From JAFGNV01 sp964612485 (lineage in GTDB: Bacteria; Chloroflexota; Anaerolineae; 4572-78; J111): a stretch of DNA of 64,000 nt. Each line of letters opens with the position of its first letter. The stretch's first letter is position 1. The position numbers and the translations under genes are program-made. Where the stretch lies: contig CAZTFF010000022.1 of NCBI GenBank assembly GCA_964612485.1, forward strand, positions 29,728-93,727, read 5' to 3'. The notes under the pieces are model-generated. The model saw only the letters and a program-made list of their open reading frames with translations. It ran no database searches and was not told the DNA's origin. Positions 24,532 to 33,725 of this stretch are shown here, one piece after another.

Positions 24532-25395
24532 ATGCCTTTGGTAAATTCTAAAACAATTCTGGCCGAGGCCAGACGAAAAAGATACGGGATCCCCAGCCTG
24601 CTGGCAGGCGGCACCGAGATGATCATCGGCCAGATCAAGGCGGCGGAAGCAAAACGCTCCCCTTTGATCCTGGCCTTCAACCAGAAGGTCACTCCCAAAA
24701 CGCCGCTGGCCTTGGGTCTGACTTTGGCCGTCACGGCGGCGCGGCAGGCCCAGGTGCCGGTGGCCACCATCCTGGATCACGGCCACGGCATCGAAGATAT
24801 TATGCAGGCCATTCAGGCCGGCACCTCGTCGGTGATGTTTGATGGCTCTCACCTGCCTTACGAGGAAAATGTGCGGCAGACCCGGGAGATAGTCAAAATA
24901 GCCCACGCCGTGGGCGTGTGTGTGGAGGCTGAATTGGGCGGCATTGCCGGCTCTTCCATTGATCTGGCCGATGCCGGCCCGGAAAGCCGGCTCACCGACC
25001 CCGATCAGGCCGCGGATTTTGTGGCTCAAACCGGTGTGGATGTGCTGGCAATCTCGTTTGGCAACGCCCACGGCGTGTATCAGGGGCAGCCTGAATTGGA
25101 TCTGGAGCGTGTGCAAAAAATCCATGCCAGGGTCGATATTCCACTGGCCATGCACGGCGCGTCGGGTCTGGCTGCGGAGGATTACCCCCGCATCATCAGC
25201 AGCGGCATCAGCAAGATTTGTTACTACACGGCGATGGCCCGTGGGGCCAGCCAGGACCTCAAACAAATGTTAGTTGAGGCTGAGGCCGATTCCCTGATCT
25301 ACCACAACATCATCAACCGGGCCATTGATTATTTCTGCGCCGAAAGCCAAAAATTGTTTGATCTGGTTGGCGCTGTGGGCGTGATCGATAATTAA
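24532..25395 (+). CDS. Class II (zinc) fructose/tagatose-bisphosphate-type aldolase
   Basis: A 287-residue class II aldolase. Catalytic Asp and zinc His are in TILDHGHGIEDI; further zinc His residues are in GNAHGVYQGQPELD and LAMHGASGL. The Glu in CVEAELGGIAG is conserved. It would cleave a ketose (bis)phosphate to dihydroxyacetone phosphate plus an aldehyde. The usual C-terminal NI.T.E phosphate loop reads KICYYTAMARG here, so the substrate may differ from fructose 1,6-bisphosphate. GGGAG precedes the start. Confidence 0.92.
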   Translation: MPLVNSKTILAEARRKRYGIPSLLAGGTEMIIGQIKAAEAKRSPLILAFNQKVTPKTPLALGLTLAVTAARQAQVPVATILDHGHGIEDIMQAIQAGTSSVMFDGSHLPYEENVRQTREIVKIAHAVGVCVEAELGGIAGSSIDLADAGPESRLTDPDQAADFVAQTGVDVLAISFGNAHGVYQGQPELDLERVQKIHARVDIPLAMHGASGLAAEDYPRIISSGISKICYYTAMARGASQDLKQMLVEAEADSLIYHNIINRAIDYFCAESQKLFDLVGAVGVIDN

Positions 25396-25454
25396 TCTTT
25401 GTCTAAAAACGTAGGCTCAATTATTGAACAGTCATCATGCAGAAAGGGAAAGCA

Positions 25455-27431
25455 ATGAAGCTGCCCAAAAATGTCTTGTATTACGGTAAAGATGAACCAC
25501 TGCCGGAGCAGCAACCGCTGCGGGGCGGCCCCCTGTCGCTGGTTTACGAGGCCGGTGATCTGCGTTACATCCGGCTGGGAGAACATGAGATTTTGCGCCG
25601 CGTTTATGTGGCGTTGCGGGACCGCAATTGGGGCACTGTCACCCCGGCGATTTCCAATGTGCAGATGGACGTTGCCGATGACTCTTTTCGCATCACTTAT
25701 GATGTGGAAAACAAGCAGGATGAAATTGATTTTGTCTGGCAGGGAACCATCACAGGCGATAACCGGGGTACGGTTACATTTCAGATGGACGGCACCGCCC
25801 GCTCCACGTTTTTACGCAACCGGCTGGGCTTTTGCGTGCTCCATCCGATGGATTGCGCCGGCATTGATTGCCGGATCGAGCATACCGATGGCTCGGTAGA
25901 TGAGAGCGTCTTTCCGGTGCAGATTGCCCGGCAGTTGATTATTGACGGGCAGGTCAAGCCGGTTCAGCCTTTTAACGAGATGCAGGCGATGGCATACGAG
26001 ATTGCGCCCGGTCTTTTGGCGGAAATCCGTTTTGCCGGCGATATTTTTGAAATGGAAGACCAGCGTAACTGGACCGATGCCTCGTACAAAACCTACTGCA
26101 CGCCGCTGCGGCTGCCCTTCCCGGTGGAGGTCAAGGCCGGCACAGAGATCCACCAATCGATCACCCTGTCTCTACAGGGCGATGTGCCCGACCTTTCCTC
26201 CGAAACCACCGCGCCGGCCTTGACCTTTGCTGTGGGCGCATCCCCCAGCCGGCCCTTCCCCCGCCTTGGCCTGGGAGTGGCCGGCCACGAGTATCCCCTC
26301 AGCGAGAAAGAATTGCGCCGTCTCCAAGCCCTCAACCTTTCCCACCTGCGGGTGGGGTTGCGTCTGTCTGAGCCGGATTACGAGGCCAGACTGCGCCGGG
26401 CCGCCGGAGAAGCCTGGGCCTTGGACATTCCCTTGGAAGTTGCGCTCTTTCTTTCCGATGCCGCTGCTGAGGAACTCAAAGCGTTGGCCGGCATTCTGAA
26501 AGAGGTGCAGCCTCCGGTGTGGGCCTGGCTCATCTTCCACCAGGCTGAGGCCTCGACCTCCGAGAAATGGGTTGATCTGGCCCGTGAATATCTGGCCGAT
26601 TACGATCCGGCGGCCAAGATTGGCGGGGGCACCAATATTTTCTTCACCGAACTCAACCGGGATCGCCCGCCGGTGCAGGCGTTTGATCTGGCCTGTTATT
26701 CGCTCAACCCGCAGGTTCACGCCTTTGATAACCGTTCGCTGGTGGAAACGCTGGCCGCTCAGGCCGCCACCGTGGCGAGCGCCCGCCACTTTGTGGGCGA
26801 GGTGCCGCTGGGCGTCAGCCCGGTAACATTGAAAATGCGCTTTAATCCCCACGCTACCGGCCCCGAACCGGAACCGGCGCCGGGCGCACTGCCGCCTCCG
26901 GTCGATGAACGCCAGATGTCGTTGTTTGGGGCCGGTTGGACCGCGGGCAGCCTGAAATATCTGAGCCAGAGTGATACCCAAAGCCTGACTTACTACGAAA
27001 CCACCGGCTGGCGCGGCGTGATGGAAACGGAGGCTGGATCGCCGCTGCCGGAGAAATTCCAATCTTTGCCCGGCGCGGTTTTTCCGCTCTATCACGTGCT
27101 GGCCGATGTGGGCGAGTTTGCCGGCGGCCAGGTTGTGCCGGCCACGTCCAGCGATATTCTGATGGTAGATGGCCTGGCGCTTAGTAAAGCGGGCCAAACG
27201 CGGATAATTCTGGCCAATCTCAGCGCCGGGCCGCAGCAGGTTGAAGTGCAGAATCTGGCCGATGAAGTTCGCGTGCGTTATCTGGATGAAACCAATGTAT
27301 TGAGCGGGATGGAGTCGCCGGAAAAATATCGTGCGGAGTCGGGCGAACTGCATCAAACCACCAACGGAGTTTTGATAGTCCAACTGCGGCCCTACGCCCT
27401 GGCCCGTATCGACAGTATCGGAGGAGTTTAA
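25455..27431 (+). CDS. apnL: D-apionate lactonase-like protein (ApnL family)
   Basis: A 658-residue soluble protein. Its N-terminal half carries phrases I associate with the ApnL family of D-apionate (apionolactone) lactonases: LYYGKDEPLPEQQPLRGGPL, DLRYIRLGEHEILRRVYVAL, RDRNWGTVTPAISN and DIFEMEDQRNWTDASYKTY. The C-terminal half looks like a glycosidase-type TIM barrel followed by a beta-sandwich. ApnL hydrolyses the lactone made from D-apiose by ApsD. ATG 25455 is preferred over ATG 25437 because AAAGGGAAA lies in front of it. The GHMP kinase gene begins 2 bp after the stop. Two ApsD-like genes in the same locus support the assignment, which rests on remembered family phrases and not on a search. 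Confidence 0.72.
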   Translation: MKLPKNVLYYGKDEPLPEQQPLRGGPLSLVYEAGDLRYIRLGEHEILRRVYVALRDRNWGTVTPAISNVQMDVADDSFRITYDVENKQDEIDFVWQGTITGDNRGTVTFQMDGTARSTFLRNRLGFCVLHPMDCAGIDCRIEHTDGSVDESVFPVQIARQLIIDGQVKPVQPFNEMQAMAYEIAPGLLAEIRFAGDIFEMEDQRNWTDASYKTYCTPLRLPFPVEVKAGTEIHQSITLSLQGDVPDLSSETTAPALTFAVGASPSRPFPRLGLGVAGHEYPLSEKELRRLQALNLSHLRVGLRLSEPDYEARLRRAAGEAWALDIPLEVALFLSDAAAEELKALAGILKEVQPPVWAWLIFHQAEASTSEKWVDLAREYLADYDPAAKIGGGTNIFFTELNRDRPPVQAFDLACYSLNPQVHAFDNRSLVETLAAQAATVASARHFVGEVPLGVSPVTLKMRFNPHATGPEPEPAPGALPPPVDERQMSLFGAGWTAGSLKYLSQSDTQSLTYYETTGWRGVMETEAGSPLPEKFQSLPGAVFPLYHVLADVGEFAGGQVVPATSSDILMVDGLALSKAGQTRIILANLSAGPQQVEVQNLADEVRVRYLDETNVLSGMESPEKYRAESGELHQTTNGVLIVQLRPYALARIDSIGGV

Positions 27432-27433
27432 AA

Positions 27434-28477
27434 ATGACCACCATGGTAACGTCCGCGCCGGCCAAGATCATTCTCTGCGGCGATCACGGCGTTAATCGCC
27501 AGCAGCCTGCTTTATCAACCACGGCCGATATGCGCACATTCTGCCGTGTCACCACCCGCTCCGAGCAAGATTATCGTTTCCGGTCGGGACGCCATGAAGC
27601 GCAGTACTCACGGGAGCAACTGTTGGCTTTCAAGGCTGAAGTTGACGCCCTGCGCGAGGCCAACGAGCTGGACGAAATCCGCGAGCGCGCCAGAGACTTT
27701 TTTGCGCCCACCCGCTACGTGCTGACCTATGTGGTGGATCAGGTAGACGGGCCGGGCCTGGATATCGAATGGCGCTCCTCGCTGCCGGTCAGTTCCGGGC
27801 TGGGATCAGGCGCGGCGGCTTCCACCTCGATGGCGCTGGCCGCGTTCCACCTGGCCGGCCACGACCCAACGGCAGACGAGATCATTTTTGCGGCCTGGCA
27901 GGGCGACACCATTGCTCATGGCGGCATCGCCTCCAGTCTGGATAGCAGCACCATCGCCCTGGGCGGCCTGATCAAATATACCGTGGCCGAGGGAGCGGAA
28001 CCGTTGCCTATTTCGGCCTCATTGCCGTTGGTGATTGGTGAAGCGTTTGTGGCGGATCGAAGCACTGCAAAATTGAATACGCGCGTGCGCAAATATCTGG
28101 AGGCGCACCCGGCCAAGATGCATCTTTTCCGGGATATGGGCTATCTGGTGCGGCAGATCATCAAGGCTCTGGAAACCAACGATCTGGTCACGCTGGGCCA
28201 TTTGTTCAACCTGCACCAGCTTATTCAAGATAAAATTGGCACATGCGCCCCCGAAAACGAGCAACTTATTGAAGCCGCCATTGGAGCCGGCGCTTTTGGG
28301 GCCAAGATTGCCGGGGCCGGCGGCGGCGGCATCATCATTGCCGTGGCCGAGCCGAGCCAACAGGCGGCGGTTGCGGCGGCCATCAATGCGGCCGGCGGTA
28401 AAAGTTATGTTGTCACCACCGGAACACCGGGCATCCAGATAGAGCCTGAAGAAAAATGGAACGCAGCCCCGGTGTGA
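27434..28477 (+). CDS. GHMP-family sugar kinase (mevalonate kinase/galactokinase-like)
   Basis: A 347-residue GHMP kinase. Motif 1 is APAKIILCGDHGVN (Asp in place of the usual Glu of CGEH), motif 2 the ATP loop LPVSSGLGSGAAAS, and motif 3 KIAGAGGGGIII. It probably makes a sugar 1-phosphate (as galacto-, arabino- or glucuronokinases do), but mevalonate-type substrates cannot be excluded. It is translationally close to the ApnL-like gene (2-bp gap, GAGGAG inside that gene), so a role in the sugar pathway is favoured over isoprenoid synthesis. Confidence 0.9.
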   Translation: MTTMVTSAPAKIILCGDHGVNRQQPALSTTADMRTFCRVTTRSEQDYRFRSGRHEAQYSREQLLAFKAEVDALREANELDEIRERARDFFAPTRYVLTYVVDQVDGPGLDIEWRSSLPVSSGLGSGAAASTSMALAAFHLAGHDPTADEIIFAAWQGDTIAHGGIASSLDSSTIALGGLIKYTVAEGAEPLPISASLPLVIGEAFVADRSTAKLNTRVRKYLEAHPAKMHLFRDMGYLVRQIIKALETNDLVTLGHLFNLHQLIQDKIGTCAPENEQLIEAAIGAGAFGAKIAGAGGGGIIIAVAEPSQQAAVAAAINAAGGKSYVVTTGTPGIQIEPEEKWNAAPV

Positions 28478-28522
28478 TTATATCATTTCATAAACTTATT
28501 TAATGCAATAGAAAGGCACATA

Positions 28523-29185
28523 ATGAAGAACACCATCAATATTCCCAAAGGTCGAATTGTAGATTTGACCCACACCCTTTACCCCTACAAAGAGCAATAT
28601 ACCCTCGAAGTTTCCCGCCGGGACGAGCGGCAGGGGGCAGAAGGGGATATTATGTGTACGCTTTATATGTGGTCTCACGTGGGCACGCACGTTGAAGCAC
28701 CGCTGCACTTTCTCACCGATGGCGGCGATACGGCCAGCCTGTCGATTGAACAGTTGATGGGGCCGGCGCTGGTGCTCGATTTCCGCGATAAAGGTGTCAG
28801 CGAACCGATCACGCTGGAAGATATGCAGGCCGCGGGAGATATTGAAATAGGCGACCGGATTTTGACCATGACGGGCCGCCATACCCAATACCGCACCCCG
28901 GCCTCGCATGACCGGCCTTACATTACCGAAGAGGCGATGCGCTGGCTGGTGGAAGACCGCCGGATCAACTGCCTGGGCACCGACAGCTCCGGTTTTGAAG
29001 TGCGCGGCGTGGACCACCATCCCAATCATCGCCTGTTGACCCACGCCGGTATCCCGGTGATCGAGTGTATGAACAACCTGGATCAACTGCAACAGCAGCG
29101 TATTTTTCTGGTGGCACTGCCCTGGCCGGTAGTTGGTCTGGACGCCTGCCCGGTGCGGGCCATTGCCATCGAGCCGGAGGAATAA
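28523..29185 (+). CDS. Cyclase-family metal-dependent hydrolase (kynurenine formamidase-like fold)
   Basis: A 220-residue member of the cyclase/KynB family. The signature H.GTH..AP.H appears as SHVGTHVEAPLHFL, with Glu where many members have Asp. Further His/Glu residues lie in VDHHPNHRLL and PVIECMNNLDQL. Such enzymes hydrolyse amides, lactones or esters with a metal ion. In this locus it could open a sugar lactone or act on a downstream acid. GAAAGG precedes the ATG. The RPE-like gene begins immediately after the stop. Confidence 0.85.
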   Translation: MKNTINIPKGRIVDLTHTLYPYKEQYTLEVSRRDERQGAEGDIMCTLYMWSHVGTHVEAPLHFLTDGGDTASLSIEQLMGPALVLDFRDKGVSEPITLEDMQAAGDIEIGDRILTMTGRHTQYRTPASHDRPYITEEAMRWLVEDRRINCLGTDSSGFEVRGVDHHPNHRLLTHAGIPVIECMNNLDQLQQQRIFLVALPWPVVGLDACPVRAIAIEPEE

Positions 29186-29186
29186 C

Positions 29187-29888
29187 GTGGTGGCCCAGCC
29201 TCGAAAAAATACAGGACTCCGGTTGGGCGCGGCCTTGTTCAATGGCGACCACGGTCGGTTGGCTGAAGAAGTGGCCCGCCTGGAAGCGGCGGGTCTCGAC
29301 TTTATCCATCTGGATGTTTTTGACGGCTATTTTGTCTCGGACCTGGGATTTCCGCCGCGCACTATCGCCGCGCTGCGGCCCCTCACCGATTTGCCGTTTG
29401 AGGTGCATCTGGGCGCGGTCGATCCGCTGCGCTTTGTGCCACATCTGGTCGAGGCCGGGGCCGATCTGATCGTCTTTCATCTTGAAAGCGTGGCCATGCT
29501 GTACGAGGCCATCTTCAAAGTGCGGGAGCATCAGGTGAACGTGGGGCTGGTGGTCACGCTGGGTACGCCGCTGGCGGCGCTGGAGCCGGTTATTACCCAA
29601 ATCGATGCGGTGTTGCTGCTCTCGCGGGTAACGGGCGAGGGTGCGCGGGGGGCTTCGTTTGATCCTTTGGTGCTTCCCCGGCTGCGGGCCGTGCGGGAGA
29701 TGGTTGATGCTGCCGGCGCGACGGTTGATATTCAGGTGGCCGGCGGGGTCAAACGAGAGCATATTCCCGATTTGGTTGCTGCCGGAGCGACCACCCTGGC
29801 CATGGGCGGCGGACTTTACAAAGTGCCGGATATGGCTCAGGAAGTAATCGAAATAAGAAAATTGTCCCAACGTCGGTATTTCAAATGA
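29187..29888 (+). CDS. Ribulose-phosphate 3-epimerase-like TIM barrel lacking the second catalytic Asp
   Basis: A 233-residue RPE-fold protein. The first metal/acid-base site is intact (FIHLDVFDGYFVSDLG, then EVHLGAVDP). The strand that in RPE carries the second catalytic aspartate (V-D-G-G) reads IQVAGGVKREH, so the Asp is Ala. The M.V.PG.GGQ.F loop is also changed (VTGEGARGASF). It is therefore unlikely to be a normal RPE; another epimerase, isomerase or lyase is possible. Start is GTG 29187 or GTG 29190 behind GGAGG (29176); an upstream in-frame codon would overlap the preceding gene. Confidence 0.85.
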   Translation: MVAQPRKNTGLRLGAALFNGDHGRLAEEVARLEAAGLDFIHLDVFDGYFVSDLGFPPRTIAALRPLTDLPFEVHLGAVDPLRFVPHLVEAGADLIVFHLESVAMLYEAIFKVREHQVNVGLVVTLGTPLAALEPVITQIDAVLLLSRVTGEGARGASFDPLVLPRLRAVREMVDAAGATVDIQVAGGVKREHIPDLVAAGATTLAMGGGLYKVPDMAQEVIEIRKLSQRRYFK

Positions 29889-30000
29889 TTTGGAGTGGTG
29901 TTGATAGTGATGGGTGAGGAGTAAGGACTGAGGAGGTCAAGCGGCTCATTCGTCGTTCCTCACTCCTCATTCGTCATCTCCACCATAAGGAGCTAACATT

Positions 30001-31047
30001 ATGTCGAAAAAAACAGAAACGTTGCGGTTTGGTGTCATCGGCTGCGGTTTCTGGGCCAAAACTCAGTTACACGCGTGGCGTGAGATCGAAGATGTAGAAT
30101 TGGTAGCCGTTTGTGATATTGATGCGGCCAAAGCAGAGCAGACAGCTCGAGAATTTGGGGCGCCTGCCGTTTATACCGATGCCGAAGCAATGTTAGGCCA
30201 AGAATCACTTGATTTTGTGGATATTGTCACCACCCCGCCCAGCCATCGACCCTTGGTTGAGTTGGCCGCCGGCCACGGGCTGGATGTGATCTGCCAGAAA
30301 CCCATCGCCTGGTCTTTAGACGATGCGCGGGCCATGGTTGAGGCTTGCCGGACGGCGGCGGTCACGTTTATGGTCCACGAGAATTGGCGCTGGCAATCTC
30401 CCCTGCGCGAGATAAAACGGCTGCTGGACGACGGCACAATTGGCCGGCCTTTTTTCGGCCGCATCAGTTTTCGGTCTGATTTTGATCCCTTTGCCGGGCA
30501 AGCCTGGCTGCGGGAAACACCCCGCTTTGTCATCATTGAGTCGGGCACGCACCAGCTTGATGTAGCCCGCTTCCTGTTTGGCGAAGCCTCGGCGCTGTTT
30601 TGCCAGACCACGCGCATTAATCCCGCCATCAAAGGCGAGGATGTGGCCACAATTATGATGACCATGGATGAGATGACGTGCCTTGTGGATTTGAGTTTTG
30701 CCACGGCGACCGAACATCAAACATTTCCCCAGACATTTGTCACCATCGAAGGGCCGGACGGCGTCATTCGCCTGGGAGCCGATTACCAACTGCAACTCAT
30801 TCGTTCCGGCTCGATGGAAGTTCGTACCTTGCCCGACCCGGAACATGCCTGGACCGACCGCCCCTGGCACGTGATGCAAGATAGCGCCCTGAAAATCCAG
30901 CAGCATTGGGTCGAATGCCTGCGCGCCGGCCAAACGCCGGAGACAACCGGTGAGGACAACCTGCGAACGTTGGAATTGGTGCTGGGCGCGTACGAGTCGG
31001 CAGAGAAAAAAGAAGCCTACCATCCTCTTATCCCTCAAGGAGTTTAA
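30001..31047 (+). CDS. Gfo/Idh/MocA-family dehydrogenase, ApsD-like (1)
   Basis: A 348-residue oxidoreductase with the NAD(P) Rossmann start RFGVIGCGFWAKTQLHAWRE and the catalytic phrase ICQKPIAWSLDDA containing the conserved Lys of EKP/QKP. MVHENWRWQSPLREIKRLL and IIESGTHQLDVARFLFGEAS contribute the active site. The HENWRW and GSH.LD patterns fit the D-apiose dehydrogenase (ApsD) branch. It would oxidise a free aldose to its lactone. AAGGAG precedes the ATG. The hydroxyacid dehydrogenase gene starts 1 bp after its stop. A second, closer ApsD-like gene lies at 34767. Confidence 0.88.
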   Translation: MSKKTETLRFGVIGCGFWAKTQLHAWREIEDVELVAVCDIDAAKAEQTAREFGAPAVYTDAEAMLGQESLDFVDIVTTPPSHRPLVELAAGHGLDVICQKPIAWSLDDARAMVEACRTAAVTFMVHENWRWQSPLREIKRLLDDGTIGRPFFGRISFRSDFDPFAGQAWLRETPRFVIIESGTHQLDVARFLFGEASALFCQTTRINPAIKGEDVATIMMTMDEMTCLVDLSFATATEHQTFPQTFVTIEGPDGVIRLGADYQLQLIRSGSMEVRTLPDPEHAWTDRPWHVMQDSALKIQQHWVECLRAGQTPETTGEDNLRTLELVLGAYESAEKKEAYHPLIPQGV

Positions 31048-31048
31048 A

Positions 31049-32011
31049 ATGACAGATTCCAAATGGCGGGTTCTGATTGGCTCACGTTCGTTTGGCAAAG
31101 CCATCCCCGACCACATCACTCAACTTGAAGAAGCCGGCTGTGAGGTTATCCGCAATGCCGTAGGCCGAGCTTATCGCGCGGCTGAATTGATGGAGGTGCT
31201 GCCCACCATGGACGCCATCATCACCGGCACCGATGAACTGACCGCCGATGTCATCAACGCCGCCGACCGTCTTAAAACCATTGCCAAGCACGGCGTTGGG
31301 CTAGAAACGATTGATTTGGACGCGGCCCGCGCGCGCGGCATCGTGGTCAGCGCCACGCCGGGCGCGATTCACGATACGGTGGCCGATTTAACCCTGGCCC
31401 TGCTGCTGGCCGCGGCCCGGAAAATTGTCCCGGCCCATCTGAGCACTCGGGAAGGTTTGTGGAAACCGCTGTTTGGCATGGAACTGCGCGACAAAGTATT
31501 GGGCATTGTGGGGCTGGGGCGCATTGGCAAAGCCGTGTGCATCCGGGCGCAGGCGTTTGGCATGCAAGTAATTGCTTACGATCCCTATCCCGATGATGCC
31601 TTTGCCGCCGAGCATCAGGTCACTTATGTTCCCCTGGCCGAGTTGTTGGCCGCCTCTGATGTGGTATCGTTGCACGCGCCGGCAGAAGATACCGGTGGCG
31701 CGCTGATTGGAGCCGCCGAGTTGGAAACGATGAAGCCAACGGCCATTCTGATCAACACGGCGCGGGGCCAACTGGTGGATGAAGAGGCCCTGGCCGCGGC
31801 GCTCCGCCAGGAAAAACTGGCCGGTGCCGGGCTGGACGCTTTTGTTAATGAGCCGCCGGTAGGCAGCCCGCTTTTGGCGTTGGAAAATGTGGTTCTCACC
31901 CCTCACATCGGCGGGCGCACCCTGGACGGCCAGCGCCGTATGGGCGAAATGGTGATCGAAAACTGCCTGCGCGCCTTGCGCGACGAGCCGCCGTTGCATC
32001 AGGTGAAATAA
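31049..32011 (+). CDS. D-isomer specific 2-hydroxyacid dehydrogenase
   Basis: A 320-residue dehydrogenase of the phosphoglycerate/glyoxylate reductase family. The cofactor motif is GIVGLGRIGKAV. The catalytic trio is Arg in NTARGQLVDE, Glu in FVNEPPVGSP and His in LTPHIGGR. It probably interconverts a sugar-derived 2-hydroxyacid and 2-oxoacid with NAD(P)H. AAGGAG for this gene lies within the end of the preceding dehydrogenase gene, so the two are coupled. The usual regulatory ACT domain of SerA is absent. Confidence 0.93.
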   Translation: MTDSKWRVLIGSRSFGKAIPDHITQLEEAGCEVIRNAVGRAYRAAELMEVLPTMDAIITGTDELTADVINAADRLKTIAKHGVGLETIDLDAARARGIVVSATPGAIHDTVADLTLALLLAAARKIVPAHLSTREGLWKPLFGMELRDKVLGIVGLGRIGKAVCIRAQAFGMQVIAYDPYPDDAFAAEHQVTYVPLAELLAASDVVSLHAPAEDTGGALIGAAELETMKPTAILINTARGQLVDEEALAAALRQEKLAGAGLDAFVNEPPVGSPLLALENVVLTPHIGGRTLDGQRRMGEMVIENCLRALRDEPPLHQVK

Positions 32012-32041
32012 TAACCTTATCACACTCAAAGGAGAGTTTTT

Positions 32042-32896
32042 ATGACGGGTTCCTCTATTCTTGAACGGCTTTTTTCGCTGAAGGGCAAAAGTGTCTTGTT
32101 GACCGGCGCTTCCGGCGGAATCGGCCAGGTGCTGGCGGTGGCGCTGGCCGAGGCCGGGGCCACCATCGGCGTGCATGGCCGCGACGAAGCCCGCATCCAA
32201 AAAACTTGCGATCTGGTTGAAGCTGCCGGCGAGCAGGCCGTCCCTCTGACCGGTGATCTGAGCCGGGTTGACGATTGCCACGATTTGGTTACGCGGGCCA
32301 ATGAAGGGCTGGGGCGGCTGGACATCCTCATCAACTGCGCCGCCACCAACCGCCGCAAACCCATTGTCGAAGTGACGGAAGATGATTTTGACGCGGTGAT
32401 GGCCGTCAACCTGCGCAGCATCTACTTTTTGAGCCAGGCGGCCTATCCGCTGATGCGGGAGCAGGGCGGCGGCAAGATCATCCACATCGGCTCGATCAAT
32501 ATCTTTTACGGCCTGGATACGGTTTCGCTCTACGGCTTGACCAAGGGCGGCATGGCCCAGTTAACCAAGGTGATGGCCGTGGAGTGGGCGCAGGACAATG
32601 TCCAGATCAATTGCGTAACCCCCGGTTATTTCCTCACCGCGTTGTCTCGACCCCTGTGGGAAGATGAAAAAAAGGCGCGCTGGTTTCGGAGCCGAATCCC
32701 GGTGCGGCGGCCCGGCCAACCGGACGAATTGGTTGGAACGATCCTGCTGCTGGCCTCTGATGCGTCATCCTACATCAACGGCCAGAATATTGTGGTGGAT
32801 GGTGGATTTCTGGCCGGCGGATCGTGGCATCGGGATGAAACCTGGTCGGACGAAACCCTGCCCGATCCACTGAAAAAAGAGAATTGGTTTGGATAG
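32042..32896 (+). CDS. Short-chain dehydrogenase/reductase (1)
   Basis: A 284-residue classical SDR. The cofactor loop is LLTGASGGIGQV, with NCAATNRR in place of NNAG. The catalytic Ser is in HIGSINIF and Tyr/Lys in SLYGLTKGG. The C-terminal tail SWHRDETWSDETLPDPLKK extends about 25 residues beyond the usual end. It resembles gluconate 5-dehydrogenase or 2-deoxygluconate dehydrogenase types. AAAGGAG precedes the start. It forms a pair with the SDR gene 19 bp downstream. Confidence 0.92.
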   Translation: MTGSSILERLFSLKGKSVLLTGASGGIGQVLAVALAEAGATIGVHGRDEARIQKTCDLVEAAGEQAVPLTGDLSRVDDCHDLVTRANEGLGRLDILINCAATNRRKPIVEVTEDDFDAVMAVNLRSIYFLSQAAYPLMREQGGGKIIHIGSINIFYGLDTVSLYGLTKGGMAQLTKVMAVEWAQDNVQINCVTPGYFLTALSRPLWEDEKKARWFRSRIPVRRPGQPDELVGTILLLASDASSYINGQNIVVDGGFLAGGSWHRDETWSDETLPDPLKKENWFG

Positions 32897-32915
32897 CCAG
32901 AAAAAGGAGAGACTA

Positions 32916-33692
32916 TTGAGCCTGACAGGAAAAGTAGCGTTAGTCACCGGCGCCAGCCGGGGGATTGGATTGGAAATTGCCCGCCACCTGGCCGGGCAGG
33001 GTATGAAAGTGATTTTGAACGCGCGCTCGGAGGGGATCAAGCAGGAGGCTGAGTCGCTGCGAGAGGCGGGCCTTGAAGCCGGCGCTTATGTGGCCGACAT
33101 CAGCCAAAAATCTGAGGTGCAGGCGATGTTTGCCTGGGTAGAAAAAGAATGGGGGCCGCTCTGGCTGCTGGTCAACAACGCCGGGCTGCTGCGCACCGGC
33201 CCCACCGCCGAACTCAGCGAAGCGGATTGGGACGATTGTTTTGCCGTGGATGCCAAGGGCGTTTTTCTATGTTCCCAGGCCGCCATTCAACAGATGGTTC
33301 CGGGCGGCGGGGGACGGATCGTAAACATTTCCTCCATCGCCGGGGTTATCGTGCGCACGGCGCAGATTGGGTACTCTTCGGCCAAGGCTGCCGTGAACCA
33401 TTTTTCGCGTTGCCTGGCGGTTGAAATGGCGCCGCACGGCATCACCGTGAACTGCATTTGCCCCGGCATGACCTGGACGGAAATGTTGGAAACATCGGCG
33501 GTGGAACGCAATTTGGATCTAGAGGCAATGATCGCCCTGATTCCGGCGGGCCATATGGCCGATCCCCAGGATCACGCCCATTTGGTGGCCTATTTTGCCT
33601 CGGAGGAGGCCGGCCACGTGACCGGGCAGGTTGTTTGCGTGGATGGTGGCCAGAGCCAGTTCCATCCATTGACGGCCCAAAGAATTGATTGA
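32916..33692 (+). CDS. Short-chain dehydrogenase/reductase (2)
   Basis: A 258-residue classical SDR with LVTGASRGIGLEIA, VNNAGLLRTG, the catalytic Ser in VNISSIAG and Tyr/Lys in GYSSAKAAV. The start is TTG 32916, chosen because AAAGGAG (32903-32909) is well spaced; a TTG at 32889 would overlap the previous gene and has no ribosome-binding site. It probably oxidises or reduces a sugar or sugar-acid hydroxyl. The product is only about one third identical by eye to SDR 1, so the two need not be redundant. Confidence 0.91.
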   Translation: MSLTGKVALVTGASRGIGLEIARHLAGQGMKVILNARSEGIKQEAESLREAGLEAGAYVADISQKSEVQAMFAWVEKEWGPLWLLVNNAGLLRTGPTAELSEADWDDCFAVDAKGVFLCSQAAIQQMVPGGGGRIVNISSIAGVIVRTAQIGYSSAKAAVNHFSRCLAVEMAPHGITVNCICPGMTWTEMLETSAVERNLDLEAMIALIPAGHMADPQDHAHLVAYFASEEAGHVTGQVVCVDGGQSQFHPLTAQRID

Positions 33693-33725
33693 TCCCGTAA
33701 GGTCAAGCAGACCAGGAGGTTCTTG

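Noticed and set aside
29888..30000. Inverted GAGGAGT/ACTCCTC repeats before the first ApsD-like gene
   Set aside because: Degenerate simple-sequence repeats. The imperfect hairpin has no terminator tail, so I did not assign a function.
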